The notes under the pieces are model-generated. The model worked only from the letters and a program-made list of their open reading frames with translations. It was not told where the DNA came from and ran no database searches. Positions 1-7,930 of a stretch of DNA of 64,000 nucleotides are shown here, piece after piece. Origin of the DNA: Pseudomonas pudica (GTDB lineage: Bacteria > Pseudomonadota > Gammaproteobacteria > Pseudomonadales > Pseudomonadaceae); contig NZ_JADLJS010000012.1 of NCBI RefSeq assembly GCF_015680405.1, forward strand, positions 58,116-122,115, read 5' to 3'. Position 1 is the stretch's first letter. Each line of letters opens with the position of its first letter. Made by a program: the position numbers and the translations under genes.

Positions 1-32
1 GGTCCACGGTTCGAGTCCGTGTGGGCCCACCA
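1..32 (+). tRNA. 3' end of a tRNA, cut by the window edge
   Basis: The T arm is complete: stem CACGG/CCGTG around a TTCGAGT loop. It is followed by a seven-base acceptor strand TGGGCCC, discriminator A and an encoded CCA. The 5' half and the anticodon lie outside the window. An acceptor of this sequence would fit the CAT-anticodon Ile tRNA of pseudomonads, but this is recollection and cannot be shown here. Confidence 0.9.
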
Positions 33-40
33 GATAACTC

Positions 41-73
41 AAAGGCCTACGTTGCAGAACGTAGGCCTTTTTC
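41..73 (+). terminator. Rho-independent terminator after the tRNA
   Basis: A perfect 12-bp stem AAGGCCTACGTT / AACGTAGGCCTT encloses a GCAG loop and is followed by TTTCTTTT. It starts about 10 bases after the CCA end, as expected for a tRNA terminator. Confidence 0.9.
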
Positions 74-240
74 TTTTCGGCAGTTCTGCCGGATGAAAAA
101 GCTACGGCCGATGTTTACATCCTGGGCCAGGCCGACACGGCCGCTCCTACAACGGGGGCGCGTCAGCATGGCCAACTGTCTACCCTTGCCCTGCTTACCG
201 CAGGCTGGCTAGGCTAGCGGGCCAACCGTAGAGACTCGCC

Positions 241-702
241 ATGTCGGATTCCCGCTCCATCACGCTGGATGAAATCGATCGCCAGCTGATCGCACTGCTG
301 CAGATAAACGCCCGCGAAAGCGTCGCCACCCTCGCCCGTCAGTTGGGCATCGCCCGCACCACCGTCAACTCGCGCCTGGAGCGGCTGGAGAAGAACAAGG
401 TCATCTCCGGCTATGGCGTACGCCTGGGCCAGCGAGTGATGGGTGGGGGGCTGCAGGCGTATGTGGGGATCAAGGTGCAGCCGCGCTCGGGCAAGGAGGT
501 GGTGCGCCGCCTGAGTGCGATGGGCCAGGTGCAGCAGCTGTGCGCAGTGAGCGGCGAGTTCGACTATGTGGCCTGGCTGCGTACGGATTCGCCCGAGCAA
601 CTGGACCAGCTGCTCGACCAGATCGGCAGTGTCGACGGGGTGGAGAAGACCACCACGTCGATCATTCTCAGCAGCAAGGTGGACCGCGGGCAGCCGCTCT
701 GA
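241..702 (+). CDS. Lrp/AsnC family transcriptional regulator
   Basis: This 153-residue protein has the Lrp/AsnC layout. An N-terminal helix-turn-helix spans about residues 8-60 (DEIDRQLIALLQINAR, then SVATLARQLGIARTTVNSRLERLE). A C-terminal ligand-binding RAM/AsnC domain spans about 70-145. Family members are octameric or dimeric regulators that sense amino acids. It lies upstream of the lysine genes davBA on the same strand, separated by the opposite-strand DUF3077 gene, so a role in amino-acid catabolism is possible but unproven. The ATG start gives the usual family length. Confidence 0.9.
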   Translation: MSDSRSITLDEIDRQLIALLQINARESVATLARQLGIARTTVNSRLERLEKNKVISGYGVRLGQRVMGGGLQAYVGIKVQPRSGKEVVRRLSAMGQVQQLCAVSGEFDYVAWLRTDSPEQLDQLLDQIGSVDGVEKTTTSIILSSKVDRGQPL

Positions 703-715
703 ACTCGGCTGGCGG

Positions 716-1006
716 TCAGGCTTCCTGGCCATCGAGCAGGCCTTCCAGAATTGCCGAAAGGCTTTCGGCGGAATGCTGCATCGACCAGACGATGTCACGG
801 CTGCGCTCGGGGGCGTGGTGCTGGGCGTAGTCAGTGGCGATCTGATTGAGACCACGGGCCAGCAGGCAGGCGTGGACCAGGGCGTCTGCGGCATCGATGC
901 CGGGGCGTATGGCGAATAATGACGGGTGGCTGGATTCGCAGTTGCAGAAGGTTTTTTCTGCGGTGGGTTTCAGTTTTTCGGGTTGGTCGGGTAAGCGTTT
1001 GGTCAT
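716..1006 (-). CDS. Small DUF3077-type protein
   Basis: This 96-residue soluble protein resembles the DUF3077 family, which is common and often multicopy in Pseudomonas and has no known function. Visible features are a short charged N-terminus, then a segment FAIRPGIDAADALVHACLL and a helical C-terminus. The start is well fixed by a strong Shine-Dalgarno TTTGGAGGC seven bases before the ATG. That Shine-Dalgarno can be paired by a segment of its own long leader (see the C4-like RNA), so translation is probably riboregulated. It converges with the Lrp-family gene, leaving 13 bases between them. Confidence 0.75.
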   Translation of the reverse strand: MTKRLPDQPEKLKPTAEKTFCNCESSHPSLFAIRPGIDAADALVHACLLARGLNQIATDYAQHHAPERSRDIVWSMQHSAESLSAILEGLLDGQEA

Positions 1007-1012
1007 GGTATA

Positions 1013-1059
1013 GCCTCCAAATCACAAGGGTGATCGGCGGCCAATCGCATCCTTCTCAC
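1013..1059 (-). promoter_or_regulatory. Target segment of the C4-like leader RNA (Shine-Dalgarno and upstream box)
   Basis: On the mRNA strand, TTGGAGGC (1020 down to 1013) contains the DUF3077 Shine-Dalgarno and is perfectly complementary to GCCTCCAA at 1110-1103. A second box GTGAGAA (1059 down to 1053) is complementary to TTCTCAC at 1093-1087. The second box sits in the loop of a possible CCAAT/ATTGG hairpin (1041-1045 with 1064-1068), so it could be exposed for pairing. Confidence 0.6.
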
Positions 1060-1086
1060 GGGAATTGGGTGGCAGCCATGCACGAG

Positions 1087-1188
1087 GTGAGAACCGGCGA
1101 ACTTGGAGGCGTGTACCCGGCCAGGCAAAGCCTGCCCGCGCACAGCTGCCATAGCAGTGCGCCTCCAGAAAGATCAGCGGGTTCTCAC
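1087..1188 (-). ncRNA. Candidate C4-like antisense RNA / structured leader of the DUF3077 gene
   Basis: Read on the minus strand, an outer stem GTGAGAACC (1188-1180) with GGTTCTCAC (1095-1087) gives 9 bp. An inner stem TGGAGGCG (1167-1160) with CGCCTCCA (1111-1104) gives 8 bp. Small hairpins CAGGC-AAA-GCCTG (around 1122-1134) and CTGC-TATG-GCAG lie inside. The 3' arm of each long stem can instead pair with the mRNA just before the DUF3077 start, including its Shine-Dalgarno. Two antisense segments matching sites around a ribosome-binding site downstream in the same transcript is the arrangement known for the C4 RNA of phages P1 and P7. Assignment to that family is inference. Confidence 0.6.
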
Positions 1189-1344
1189 GCCCGATCGCCG
1201 AATTTGCAGCGACCCAGTGAAGTTAACGATGAAGCCTTTCCCACGCTGCCAGACCGAGGCTATAGCGGGCGTAGGGTAATTCTCTGTTTCACGACATGGG
1301 TGTAGGCCCTGTCTGATCAACCGCATGGCAAGCACGACACGGGA

Positions 1345-1424
1345 CCCTGTGGGAGCGGGTTTACCCGCGAATGCTGCAGTGAATCCACCGACGCATTCGC
1401 GGGTGAACCCGCTCCCACAGGGGC
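1345..1424. repeat. Inverted REP pair
   Basis: CCTGTGGGAGCGGGTTTACC and its inverted copy, ending GGGTGAACCCGCTCCCACAG, flank a spacer of about 20 bases. This is the P. putida REP type with a CGCGGGT/ACCCGC core. It lies upstream of davB. The rest of 1189-1618 holds no gene I can support; a TATACT -10-like box is at 1571-1576. Confidence 0.85.
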
Positions 1425-1618
1425 CGGTTCCATCCCTGGACTACTCAATCTCCTGCTTCGTCGTAATGCACATAACATGTTTAATTTCGACGAGACAACA
1501 TCCATTCAGACAACACTCTGCGCCTTAATAACGAACATCACACCCCCTAAAATGGCCCCCAGGCATCTCCTATACTCAGGCTCCGCCCGCTGCGCAGCCT
1601 CTCTGGCAAGGTCACTTC

Positions 1619-3301
1619 ATGAACAAGAAAAACCGCCACCCAGCCGATGGTAAAAAACCCGTCACCATCTTCGGCCCGGACTTCCCCTTCGCCTTCGACG
1701 ACTGGCTGGAACACCCCGCAGGCCTGGGTAGCATCCCGGCCGAGCGCCATGGTGAGGAAGTGGCAATCGTGGGCGCCGGTATCGCCGGCCTGGTAGCGGC
1801 CTACGAGCTGATGAAGCTGGGCCTCAAGCCGGTGGTGTACGAAGCCTCCAAGCTGGGCGGCCGGCTACGCTCGCAAGCCTTCAACGGCACCGACGGGATC
1901 ATTGCCGAACTGGGTGGCATGCGCTTCCCGGTGTCGTCCACTGCCTTCTACCACTACGTGGACAAGCTGGGCCTGGAGACCAAACCGTTCCCCAACCCGC
2001 TGACCCCGGCCTCGGGCAGCACGGTGATCGACCTGGAAGGCCAGACCTACTACGCCGAAAAACCCACCGACCTGCCCAAACTGTTCCACGAAGTGGCCGA
2101 TGCCTGGGCCGATGCCCTGGAAAGCGGTGCGCAGTTCGCTGACATCCAGCAAGCCATCCGTGACCGTGACGTGCCGCGCCTGAAAGAACTGTGGAACAAG
2201 CTGGTACCGCTTTGGGACGACCGCACGTTCTACGACTTCGTCGCCACCTCGCGCTCGTTCGCCAAGCTGAGCTTCCAGCACCGCGAAGTGTTCGGCCAGG
2301 TCGGCTTCGGCACCGGCGGCTGGGACTCGGACTTCCCCAACTCGATGCTGGAAATCTTCCGCGTGGTAATGACCAACTGCGACGACCACCAACACCTGGT
2401 GGTCGGCGGTGTGGAGCAGGTACCGCAGGGCATCTGGCGCCATGTACCGGAACGCTGCGTGCATTGGCCGGAAGGCACCAGCCTGAGCGGGCTGCATGGC
2501 GGCGCGCCGCGTACCGGGGTCAAGCGCATCGCCCGCGCCGCCGATGGCCGCCTGGCGGTCACCGACAACTGGGGCGACACCCGTCACTACAGTGCCGTGC
2601 TCGCCACCTGCCAGACCTGGCTGCTGACCACCCAGATCGACTGCGAGGAATCGCTGTTCTCGCAAAAGATGTGGATGGCCCTGGACCGCACCCGCTACAT
2701 GCAGTCGTCGAAGACCTTCGTCATGGTCGACCGGCCGTTCTGGAAGGACAAGGACCCGGAAACCGGTCGCGACCTGATGAGCATGACCCTCACCGATCGC
2801 CTCACCCGTGGCACCTACCTGTTCGACAACGGCAACGACAAGCCGGGGGTGATCTGCCTGTCGTACTCGTGGATGAGCGATGCGCTGAAGATGCTGCCGC
2901 ATCCGGTGGAAAAACGCGTGCAACTGGCCCTGGACGCACTGAAGAAGATCTACCCGAAGACCGACATCGCCGGGCACATCATCGGCGACCCGATCACCGT
3001 TTCCTGGGAGGCCGACCCGCACTTCCTTGGCGCCTTCAAGGGCGCGCTGCCTGGGCACTACCGCTACAACCAGCGCATGTACGCGCACTTCATGCAGCAG
3101 GACATGCCTGCCGAGCAGCGCGGCATGTTCATCGCCGGTGACGATGTGTCGTGGACGCCGGCCTGGGTGGAAGGCGCGGTACAGACATCGCTGAATGCGG
3201 TGTGGGGTATCATGAATCACTTCGGTGGCCGCACCCACCCGGACAACCCCGGCCCAGGCGACGTGTTCGACGAAATCGGCCCGATCGCCCTGCCGGACTG
3301 A
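1619..3301 (+). CDS. davB: L-lysine 2-monooxygenase (flavin amine oxidase)
   Basis: DavB oxidatively decarboxylates L-lysine to 5-aminopentanamide, the first step of the P. putida aminovalerate pathway. The 560-residue protein has the flavin amine oxidase fold. An FAD-binding Rossmann motif GAGIAG is at residues 52-57, followed by a typical EASKLGGRLRS segment, and a C-terminal FAD motif FIAGDDVSWTPAWVEGAVQT is present. Sequence alone would also allow tryptophan 2-monooxygenase. The adjacent davA amidase, 14 bases downstream and so co-transcribed, favours the lysine enzyme. An AAGG lies about 8 bases before the ATG. Confidence 0.88.
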   Translation: MNKKNRHPADGKKPVTIFGPDFPFAFDDWLEHPAGLGSIPAERHGEEVAIVGAGIAGLVAAYELMKLGLKPVVYEASKLGGRLRSQAFNGTDGIIAELGGMRFPVSSTAFYHYVDKLGLETKPFPNPLTPASGSTVIDLEGQTYYAEKPTDLPKLFHEVADAWADALESGAQFADIQQAIRDRDVPRLKELWNKLVPLWDDRTFYDFVATSRSFAKLSFQHREVFGQVGFGTGGWDSDFPNSMLEIFRVVMTNCDDHQHLVVGGVEQVPQGIWRHVPERCVHWPEGTSLSGLHGGAPRTGVKRIARAADGRLAVTDNWGDTRHYSAVLATCQTWLLTTQIDCEESLFSQKMWMALDRTRYMQSSKTFVMVDRPFWKDKDPETGRDLMSMTLTDRLTRGTYLFDNGNDKPGVICLSYSWMSDALKMLPHPVEKRVQLALDALKKIYPKTDIAGHIIGDPITVSWEADPHFLGAFKGALPGHYRYNQRMYAHFMQQDMPAEQRGMFIAGDDVSWTPAWVEGAVQTSLNAVWGIMNHFGGRTHPDNPGPGDVFDEIGPIALPD

Positions 3302-3315
3302 GACAAGGAGGCAGC

Positions 3316-4110
3316 ATGCGCATCGCTCTGTTTCAGGGCGCACCCAAGCCACTGGACGTGCCCGGCAACCTGCAACGGTTGCGCCACCAGGCGCAACTGG
3401 CGGCCGAACGTGGCGCCAGTTTGCTGGTGTGCCCGGAGATGTTCCTGACCGGCTACAACATCGGCCTGCCCCAGGTCGAGCGCCTGGCCGAGGCCGTCGA
3501 TGGTCCGGCGGCCATGGCGGTGGTGGAGATCGCCCAGGCGCACCGTATCGCTATCGTCTACGGCTACCCGGAGCGTGGCGATGATGGAGCCATCTACAAC
3601 AGTGTGCAGCTGATCGATGCGCATGGCCGCAGCCTTGGCAACTATCGCAAGACCCACCTGTTCGGCGAGCTGGACCGCTCGATGTTCAGCGCAGGTGCCG
3701 ATCACTTCCCGGTGGTGGAGCTGGATGGCTGGAAGGTCGGCCTGCTGATCTGCTACGACATCGAGTTCCCGGAGAATGCCCGGCGCCTGGCGCTGGACGG
3801 TGCCGAGCTGATCCTGGTGCCGACGGCGAACATGTCGCCGTACGACTTCATCTGCCAGGTGACCGTGAGGGCGCGGGCGCAGGAGAACCAGTGCTACCTG
3901 GTGTATGCCAACTATTGCGGCTCGGAAGGCGAGATCCAGTATTGCGGGCAGAGCAGCATCATCGGCCCGGATGGCAGCCTGCTGGCGATGGCCGGGCGGG
4001 ACGAGTGCCAGTTGCTGGCAGAGCTGGAGCATGAGCGGGTGGTGCAGGGGCGCGGGGCGTTTCCTTACCTCACCGATTTGCGCCAGGAGTTGCATCTGCG
4101 TAAGGGCTGA
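3316..4110 (+). CDS. davA: 5-aminopentanamidase (nitrilase superfamily)
   Basis: DavA hydrolyses 5-aminopentanamide to 5-aminovalerate and ammonia, completing the davBA module. The 264-residue protein carries the nitrilase-family triad: Glu41 in CPEMFLTGYN, Lys112 in YRKTHLFGELD and Cys146 in LLICYDIEFPENAR. The start is the ATG preceded by AAGGAGG at spacing 4-5. A longer in-frame reading would run back into davB and lacks a ribosome site. It is followed directly by a REP pair rather than an obvious terminator. Confidence 0.9.
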   Translation: MRIALFQGAPKPLDVPGNLQRLRHQAQLAAERGASLLVCPEMFLTGYNIGLPQVERLAEAVDGPAAMAVVEIAQAHRIAIVYGYPERGDDGAIYNSVQLIDAHGRSLGNYRKTHLFGELDRSMFSAGADHFPVVELDGWKVGLLICYDIEFPENARRLALDGAELILVPTANMSPYDFICQVTVRARAQENQCYLVYANYCGSEGEIQYCGQSSIIGPDGSLLAMAGRDECQLLAELEHERVVQGRGAFPYLTDLRQELHLRKG

Positions 4111-4111
4111 T

Positions 4112-4212
4112 GGCCCTTTCGCGGGCACGCCCGCTCCCACAGGATCTGCGCTGCCTTTCATACCTGCGCCATTCCTGTGGGAGCGGGCGCGCCCGCGAAG
4201 AGACCGGGCCTG
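4112..4212. repeat. Inverted REP pair
   Basis: GCGGGCACGCCCGCTCCCAC and the inverted CCTGTGGGAGCGGGCGCGCC flank about 32 bases. The pair fills the davA-pqqF gap. Confidence 0.85.
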
Positions 4213-4254
4213 CAAACAAATGGGTTAGCATGGACAGCAGTTACCGGAGCCCCC

Positions 4255-6555
4255 ATGCCTGACGCCACCCGCCACCTCACCCTCGCCAACGGCCTGCAGC
4301 TGACCCTGCGCCACGCCCCGCGCCTGAAGCGCTCAGCTGCCGCACTGCGGGTACATGCGGGCAGTCACGACGCGCCGACCAGGTGGCCCGGCCTGGCCCA
4401 CTTCCTGGAGCACCTGTTCTTCCTCGGCACCTCGCGTTTCCCGCTGGACGACGGCCTGATGCGCTACGTGCAGGCCCTCGGCGGCCAGGTCAATGCCAGC
4501 ACCCGCGAGCGCACCACCGACTTTTTCTTCGAGGTCCCGCCCAGCGCCTTGGCCGGAGGGCTGGAGCGCCTGTGCCAGATGCTGGCCGAGCCAGACCTGA
4601 GCATCGAGCGCCAGCGCCGCGAACGCGAGGTCATCCATGCCGAGTTCATTGCCTGGTCACGCAGCCCTCAGGCCCAGCAGCAGTTCGCCTTGCTGCAAGC
4701 CGCGGCACCCGGCCATCCATTGGCCGCTTTTCATGCTGGTAACCGGCACACCCTGGCCTTGCAGAATCCCGCCTTCCAGCAAGCGCTCTGTGGCTTTCAC
4801 CAGCGTTTCTACCAAGGCGGCCAGGTCGCCCTGAGCCTGTGCGGCCCGCAATCGCTGGATGAGCTGGAATTGCTGGGCCGGCAGCATGCCAAGCTGTTCG
4901 CGACGAGTGAACGGGTGCCACAAGCTCTGCCGCCGCCCTTATCGACGACCGACACGCACCTGCTGTTCAGCCACGAAAACCTGCCGGCAGGTGCCGAGCA
5001 GGCCCTTGAGTTGCTGATCGCCTGCCTCGGCGATAGCCGCCCGGGCACCTGGCTGGATGCGCTTCGCCAGCGCGGCTGGCTGCAGGGCTTCAAGGCCGAG
5101 GCACTGTATGCCTTCGCCGGGCAGTTGCTGTGGCACATTGATCTGAAGCTGAGCGAGGATGCCTGCCCGGAGGAAGCCGATGCCCTGTTGCATGGCTGGT
5201 TCGGCTTCATCCGCCAGGCCGCTCCTGAGCAATTGAGTGCCGAATTCGAGCTGCTGCAGCGAAGCCGCGAACGCAGTGCCAGCGCGCTTGAACTGGCCCG
5301 CCGGGACAGCGCCGGCCAGCCGTTCAGCGGTTTGGACACTCAAGGCTTGCACGCCCTTCGTGCCCTGCTGGAAGGCCTGCCGGGCCGAGAACATGGGCAC
5401 TGGCAACTGCCCGGCGTCGATCCCTTGCTCCTGGCCGACTTGCCTGATGCCAGTCCGCACCCCCTACCAGCAGCACTGAAAGTCAGCGATCAGCTGCCTG
5501 GCACTCGTCAGTACGCAGCGCTGTACCTGCGCTGGCATGTCCCTTCACCGTTGCGCCAGCGTCTGCACGCGCTGCTCGAACGTGCCCTGCACCCCATGCA
5601 GGAGCGCTGCGAGCGCGTATCGGTGCAGTTGCAGTTCAGTGCCGCTGGCGAATACTGGCAACTGCGCTGCGCCGGGCTACCGGCAGCGGTGCTGCGCACT
5701 GTGGAACAGGCCTTGGCATTGATGCGCAAGCCCCCGGCAGGCAGCTGGCTGCCCTGCTCGACGCAGCCTCCGGCGCTGATCCCCATCCGGGCCCTGCTCA
5801 AGCAGCTGCCCGACGCCGTGCTGGGCGCCGCGCCTGCACCTGCTCCGGCCTGCACCCTGGCACAGACGCATCTCGACAGCCTGTGGCAGCACGCAAGCTG
5901 GCACGGCCTGGCTGCCGGCTTCGACGATACCGCCCTGGACGCATTGGGCACCGCGCTGCAGCAGTGCCCTGGCCAAGGCTCGGCGCCTGGCCCTCTGCCC
6001 GCCTGGGCCAACCACCGTTGGCAACATGCCGAAGTACTCGGTAGTGAGCATGCCCTGCTGCTGTTCTGCCCACTGCCAGCGCCCATGGAAGCCGCTGGCC
6101 GCCTACTCGCGCAGTTGCTGCAAGGGCCGGTTTACCAACGGCTGCGGGTAGAATTGCAACTCGGCTATGCGGTATTCAGTACCTTTCGTCAGGTCGAGGG
6201 TGTCGGCGGCCTTCTGTTCGGGGTCCAGTCGCCTCACGCCAGCCAGGTACAGATCCTCGACCACCTGCTCACCTTGCTGCGCCAGGGCGTTACCCTCGCC
6301 CCTGTCGCTCGCCAGGCTCTGGCCGGGCAATTCGATGAAATGGCGATGGGTAATGCCGAAGTCGCCGAATGGGCGTGGCAGACATACCTGGCTACACAAC
6401 CCGGCAGGCTGGATACGCTGCGCAGGTCTATCCTGACTACGCGGCAGACGGATCTGGACCACCTGCTGAGCCACCTGCTCGGTACAGGTTCCACTTGGCT
6501 ATGCTTGGCCAACGCTGCCGCACCAGATGCTTCCTGGCTGGGCTCAACCCCATGA
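4255..6555 (+). CDS. pqqF: PQQ biosynthesis protease PqqF (M16 metallopeptidase)
   Basis: PqqF is a zinc protease of the insulysin/pitrilysin family, thought to help cut the modified Glu-Tyr unit out of the PqqA precursor. The 766-residue protein has the inverted zinc motif HxxEH in HFLEHLFFLG near residue 49, followed by the usual M16 segment (GGQVNASTRERTTDFFFEVP). The C-terminal half is a degenerate M16 repeat. The start is the ATG with GGAG five bases upstream. An earlier in-frame ATG at 4177 lies inside the REP pair and is rejected. It is the first gene of the PQQ cluster. Confidence 0.92.
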   Translation: MPDATRHLTLANGLQLTLRHAPRLKRSAAALRVHAGSHDAPTRWPGLAHFLEHLFFLGTSRFPLDDGLMRYVQALGGQVNASTRERTTDFFFEVPPSALAGGLERLCQMLAEPDLSIERQRREREVIHAEFIAWSRSPQAQQQFALLQAAAPGHPLAAFHAGNRHTLALQNPAFQQALCGFHQRFYQGGQVALSLCGPQSLDELELLGRQHAKLFATSERVPQALPPPLSTTDTHLLFSHENLPAGAEQALELLIACLGDSRPGTWLDALRQRGWLQGFKAEALYAFAGQLLWHIDLKLSEDACPEEADALLHGWFGFIRQAAPEQLSAEFELLQRSRERSASALELARRDSAGQPFSGLDTQGLHALRALLEGLPGREHGHWQLPGVDPLLLADLPDASPHPLPAALKVSDQLPGTRQYAALYLRWHVPSPLRQRLHALLERALHPMQERCERVSVQLQFSAAGEYWQLRCAGLPAAVLRTVEQALALMRKPPAGSWLPCSTQPPALIPIRALLKQLPDAVLGAAPAPAPACTLAQTHLDSLWQHASWHGLAAGFDDTALDALGTALQQCPGQGSAPGPLPAWANHRWQHAEVLGSEHALLLFCPLPAPMEAAGRLLAQLLQGPVYQRLRVELQLGYAVFSTFRQVEGVGGLLFGVQSPHASQVQILDHLLTLLRQGVTLAPVARQALAGQFDEMAMGNAEVAEWAWQTYLATQPGRLDTLRRSILTTRQTDLDHLLSHLLGTGSTWLCLANAAAPDASWLGSTP

Positions 6556-6593
6556 TTGTTACGAAAACCGCAATGGAGTTTTCGAATAATTAA

Positions 6594-6622
6594 CCTTTCG
6601 GTACAAATTTTTCTTGTAAGAT
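6594..6622 (+). promoter_or_regulatory. Possible pqqA promoter
   Basis: TAAGAT at 6617-6622, preceded by TTG, resembles a sigma-70 -10 box about 90 bases before pqqA, in an AT-rich stretch unlike its surroundings. The -35 region (around 6594-6599) is poor, so only the -10 is really supported. Confidence 0.35.
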
Positions 6623-6712
6623 AGCGCAATCCCAGCCAAGGGAACCTCCAGCCAATGGCGGTACCCAAGTAGTAGCTGACAAACCCACCCCTCATCCGGA
6701 AGGAGTAATTCC

Positions 6713-6784
6713 ATGTGGACCAAACCTGCATACACTGATCTGCGCATCGGCTTCGAAGTCACCATGTACTTCGCCAACCGCTAA
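6713..6784 (+). CDS. pqqA: PQQ precursor peptide PqqA
   Basis: This 23-residue ribosomally made precursor of pyrroloquinoline quinone begins [19 protein letters not shown]. The invariant ExxxY is present as Glu15 and Tyr19, the two residues cross-linked by PqqE and turned into the cofactor. A strong GGAAGGAG lies about 6 bases before the ATG. A terminator-like hairpin directly follows, which would make the peptide mRNA more abundant than the downstream enzymes. Confidence 0.97.
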
Positions 6785-6800
6785 GCCCGGCTTACGGTTC

Positions 6801-6835
6801 AACGCCTCGGCCTGCCGGGGCGTTTTCGTTTTTTC
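6801..6835 (+). terminator. Terminator/attenuator between pqqA and pqqB
   Basis: The stem AACGCCTCGG / CCGGGGCGTT (10 bp, one T-G wobble) with loop CCTG is followed by TTCGTTTTTT. It lies within the pqqA-pqqB gap, so partial read-through must feed pqqBCDE unless a separate promoter exists. Confidence 0.8.
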
Positions 6836-6862
6836 GCTACGGTTTCTGCAGAGAGAGTGGCC

Positions 6863-7774
6863 ATGTACATCCAGGTTCTCGGTTCCGCCGCCGGTGGCGG
6901 GTTTCCACAGTGGAACTGCAACTGCGACAACTGCAAGGGCTTGCGTGACGGCACCCTGCGTGCCACGCCACGCACCCAGTCGTCCATCGCCCTGTCCGAC
7001 GACGGCGTGCACTGGGTGCTGTGCAATGCCTCGCCCGATATCCGCGCCCAGCTCCAGGCCTTTGCGCCGATGCAGCCGGCCCGTGCCCTGCGCGACACCG
7101 GCATCAACGCCATCATCCTGCTGGACAGCCAGATCGACCACACCACCGGCCTGCTCAGTCTGCGCGAAGGCTGCCCGCACCAGGTGTGGTGCACCGACAT
7201 GGTCCACCAGGACCTGACCACCGGCTTCCCGCTGTTCAACATGCTCAGCCACTGGAACGGCGGCCTGCAGTGGAACCGCATCGAGCTGGAAGGCAGCTTC
7301 GTGATCGACGCCTGCCCCAACCTGCGCTTCACCCCGTTCCCCTTGCGCAGCGCCGCGCCGCCCTACTCGCCGCACCGCTTCGACCCGCACCCGGGCGACA
7401 ACCTTGGCCTGCTGGTCGAGGACACCCGCACCGGCGGCAAGCTGTTCTACGCCCCGGGCCTGGGCCAGGTGGACGACAAGCTGCTGACGATGATGCACGG
7501 CGCCGACTGCCTGCTGGTCGATGGCACCTTGTGGGAAGATGATGAAATGCAGCGCCGTGGCGTGGGCACCCGTACCGGCCGTGAGATGGGCCACCTGGCG
7601 CAGAACGGCCCCGGCGGCATGCTGGAGGTGCTGGATGGCTTCCCGCGCCAGCGCAAGGTACTTATCCACATCAACAACACCAACCCGATCCTCGACGAAG
7701 ACTCGCCCGAGCGTGCCGAAGTGCTGCGCCGGGGTGTGGAAGTGGCCTTCGATGGCATGAGTATCGAGTTGTAA
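6863..7774 (+). CDS. pqqB: PQQ biosynthesis protein PqqB (metallo-beta-lactamase fold)
   Basis: The 303-residue protein begins [20 protein letters not shown], the PqqB signature, including the CxCxxC zinc site (NCNCDNC). The rest is the metallo-beta-lactamase fold ([32 protein letters not shown]). PqqB acts as a hydroxylase or carrier in late PQQ assembly. I chose the ATG at 6863 because the purine-rich GAGAGAG sits 5-6 bases upstream. A GTG two codons earlier would overlap that ribosome site. Confidence 0.95.
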   Translation: MYIQVLGSAAGGGFPQWNCNCDNCKGLRDGTLRATPRTQSSIALSDDGVHWVLCNASPDIRAQLQAFAPMQPARALRDTGINAIILLDSQIDHTTGLLSLREGCPHQVWCTDMVHQDLTTGFPLFNMLSHWNGGLQWNRIELEGSFVIDACPNLRFTPFPLRSAAPPYSPHRFDPHPGDNLGLLVEDTRTGGKLFYAPGLGQVDDKLLTMMHGADCLLVDGTLWEDDEMQRRGVGTRTGREMGHLAQNGPGGMLEVLDGFPRQRKVLIHINNTNPILDEDSPERAEVLRRGVEVAFDGMSIEL

Positions 7775-7795
7775 AAAGGTCTGCGAGTTGACACA

Positions 7796-7892
7796 ACCCC
7801 CTGTGGGAGCGGGCATGCCCGCGAAAAATCCGACACGGTGTATGGCACCGGCTTCGCCGGTGTTCGCGGGCACGCCCGCTCCCACAGGGGGC
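7796..7892. repeat. Inverted REP pair between pqqB and pqqC
   Basis: CCCTGTGGGAGCGGGCATGC and the inverted GCACGCCCGCTCCCACAGGG flank a spacer holding a second small palindrome CACCGGCTTCGCCGGTG. It lies inside the pqq transcription unit, where REP hairpins often modulate mRNA stability. Confidence 0.85.
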
Positions 7893-7930
7893 GAGGTGAG
7901 CCGAGACTCAGCTATACAGGAGCCAGCCGA

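Noticed and set aside
716..1188. Prophage remnant suggested by the C4-like RNA
   Set aside because: No integrase, repressor, structural gene or attachment repeat is seen around it, although the tRNA end at 1-32 made this worth checking.
4177..4254. Upstream ATG extension of pqqF
   Set aside because: The added codons lie in the REP pair; the ATG at 4255 has its own GGAG and gives the normal PqqF start.
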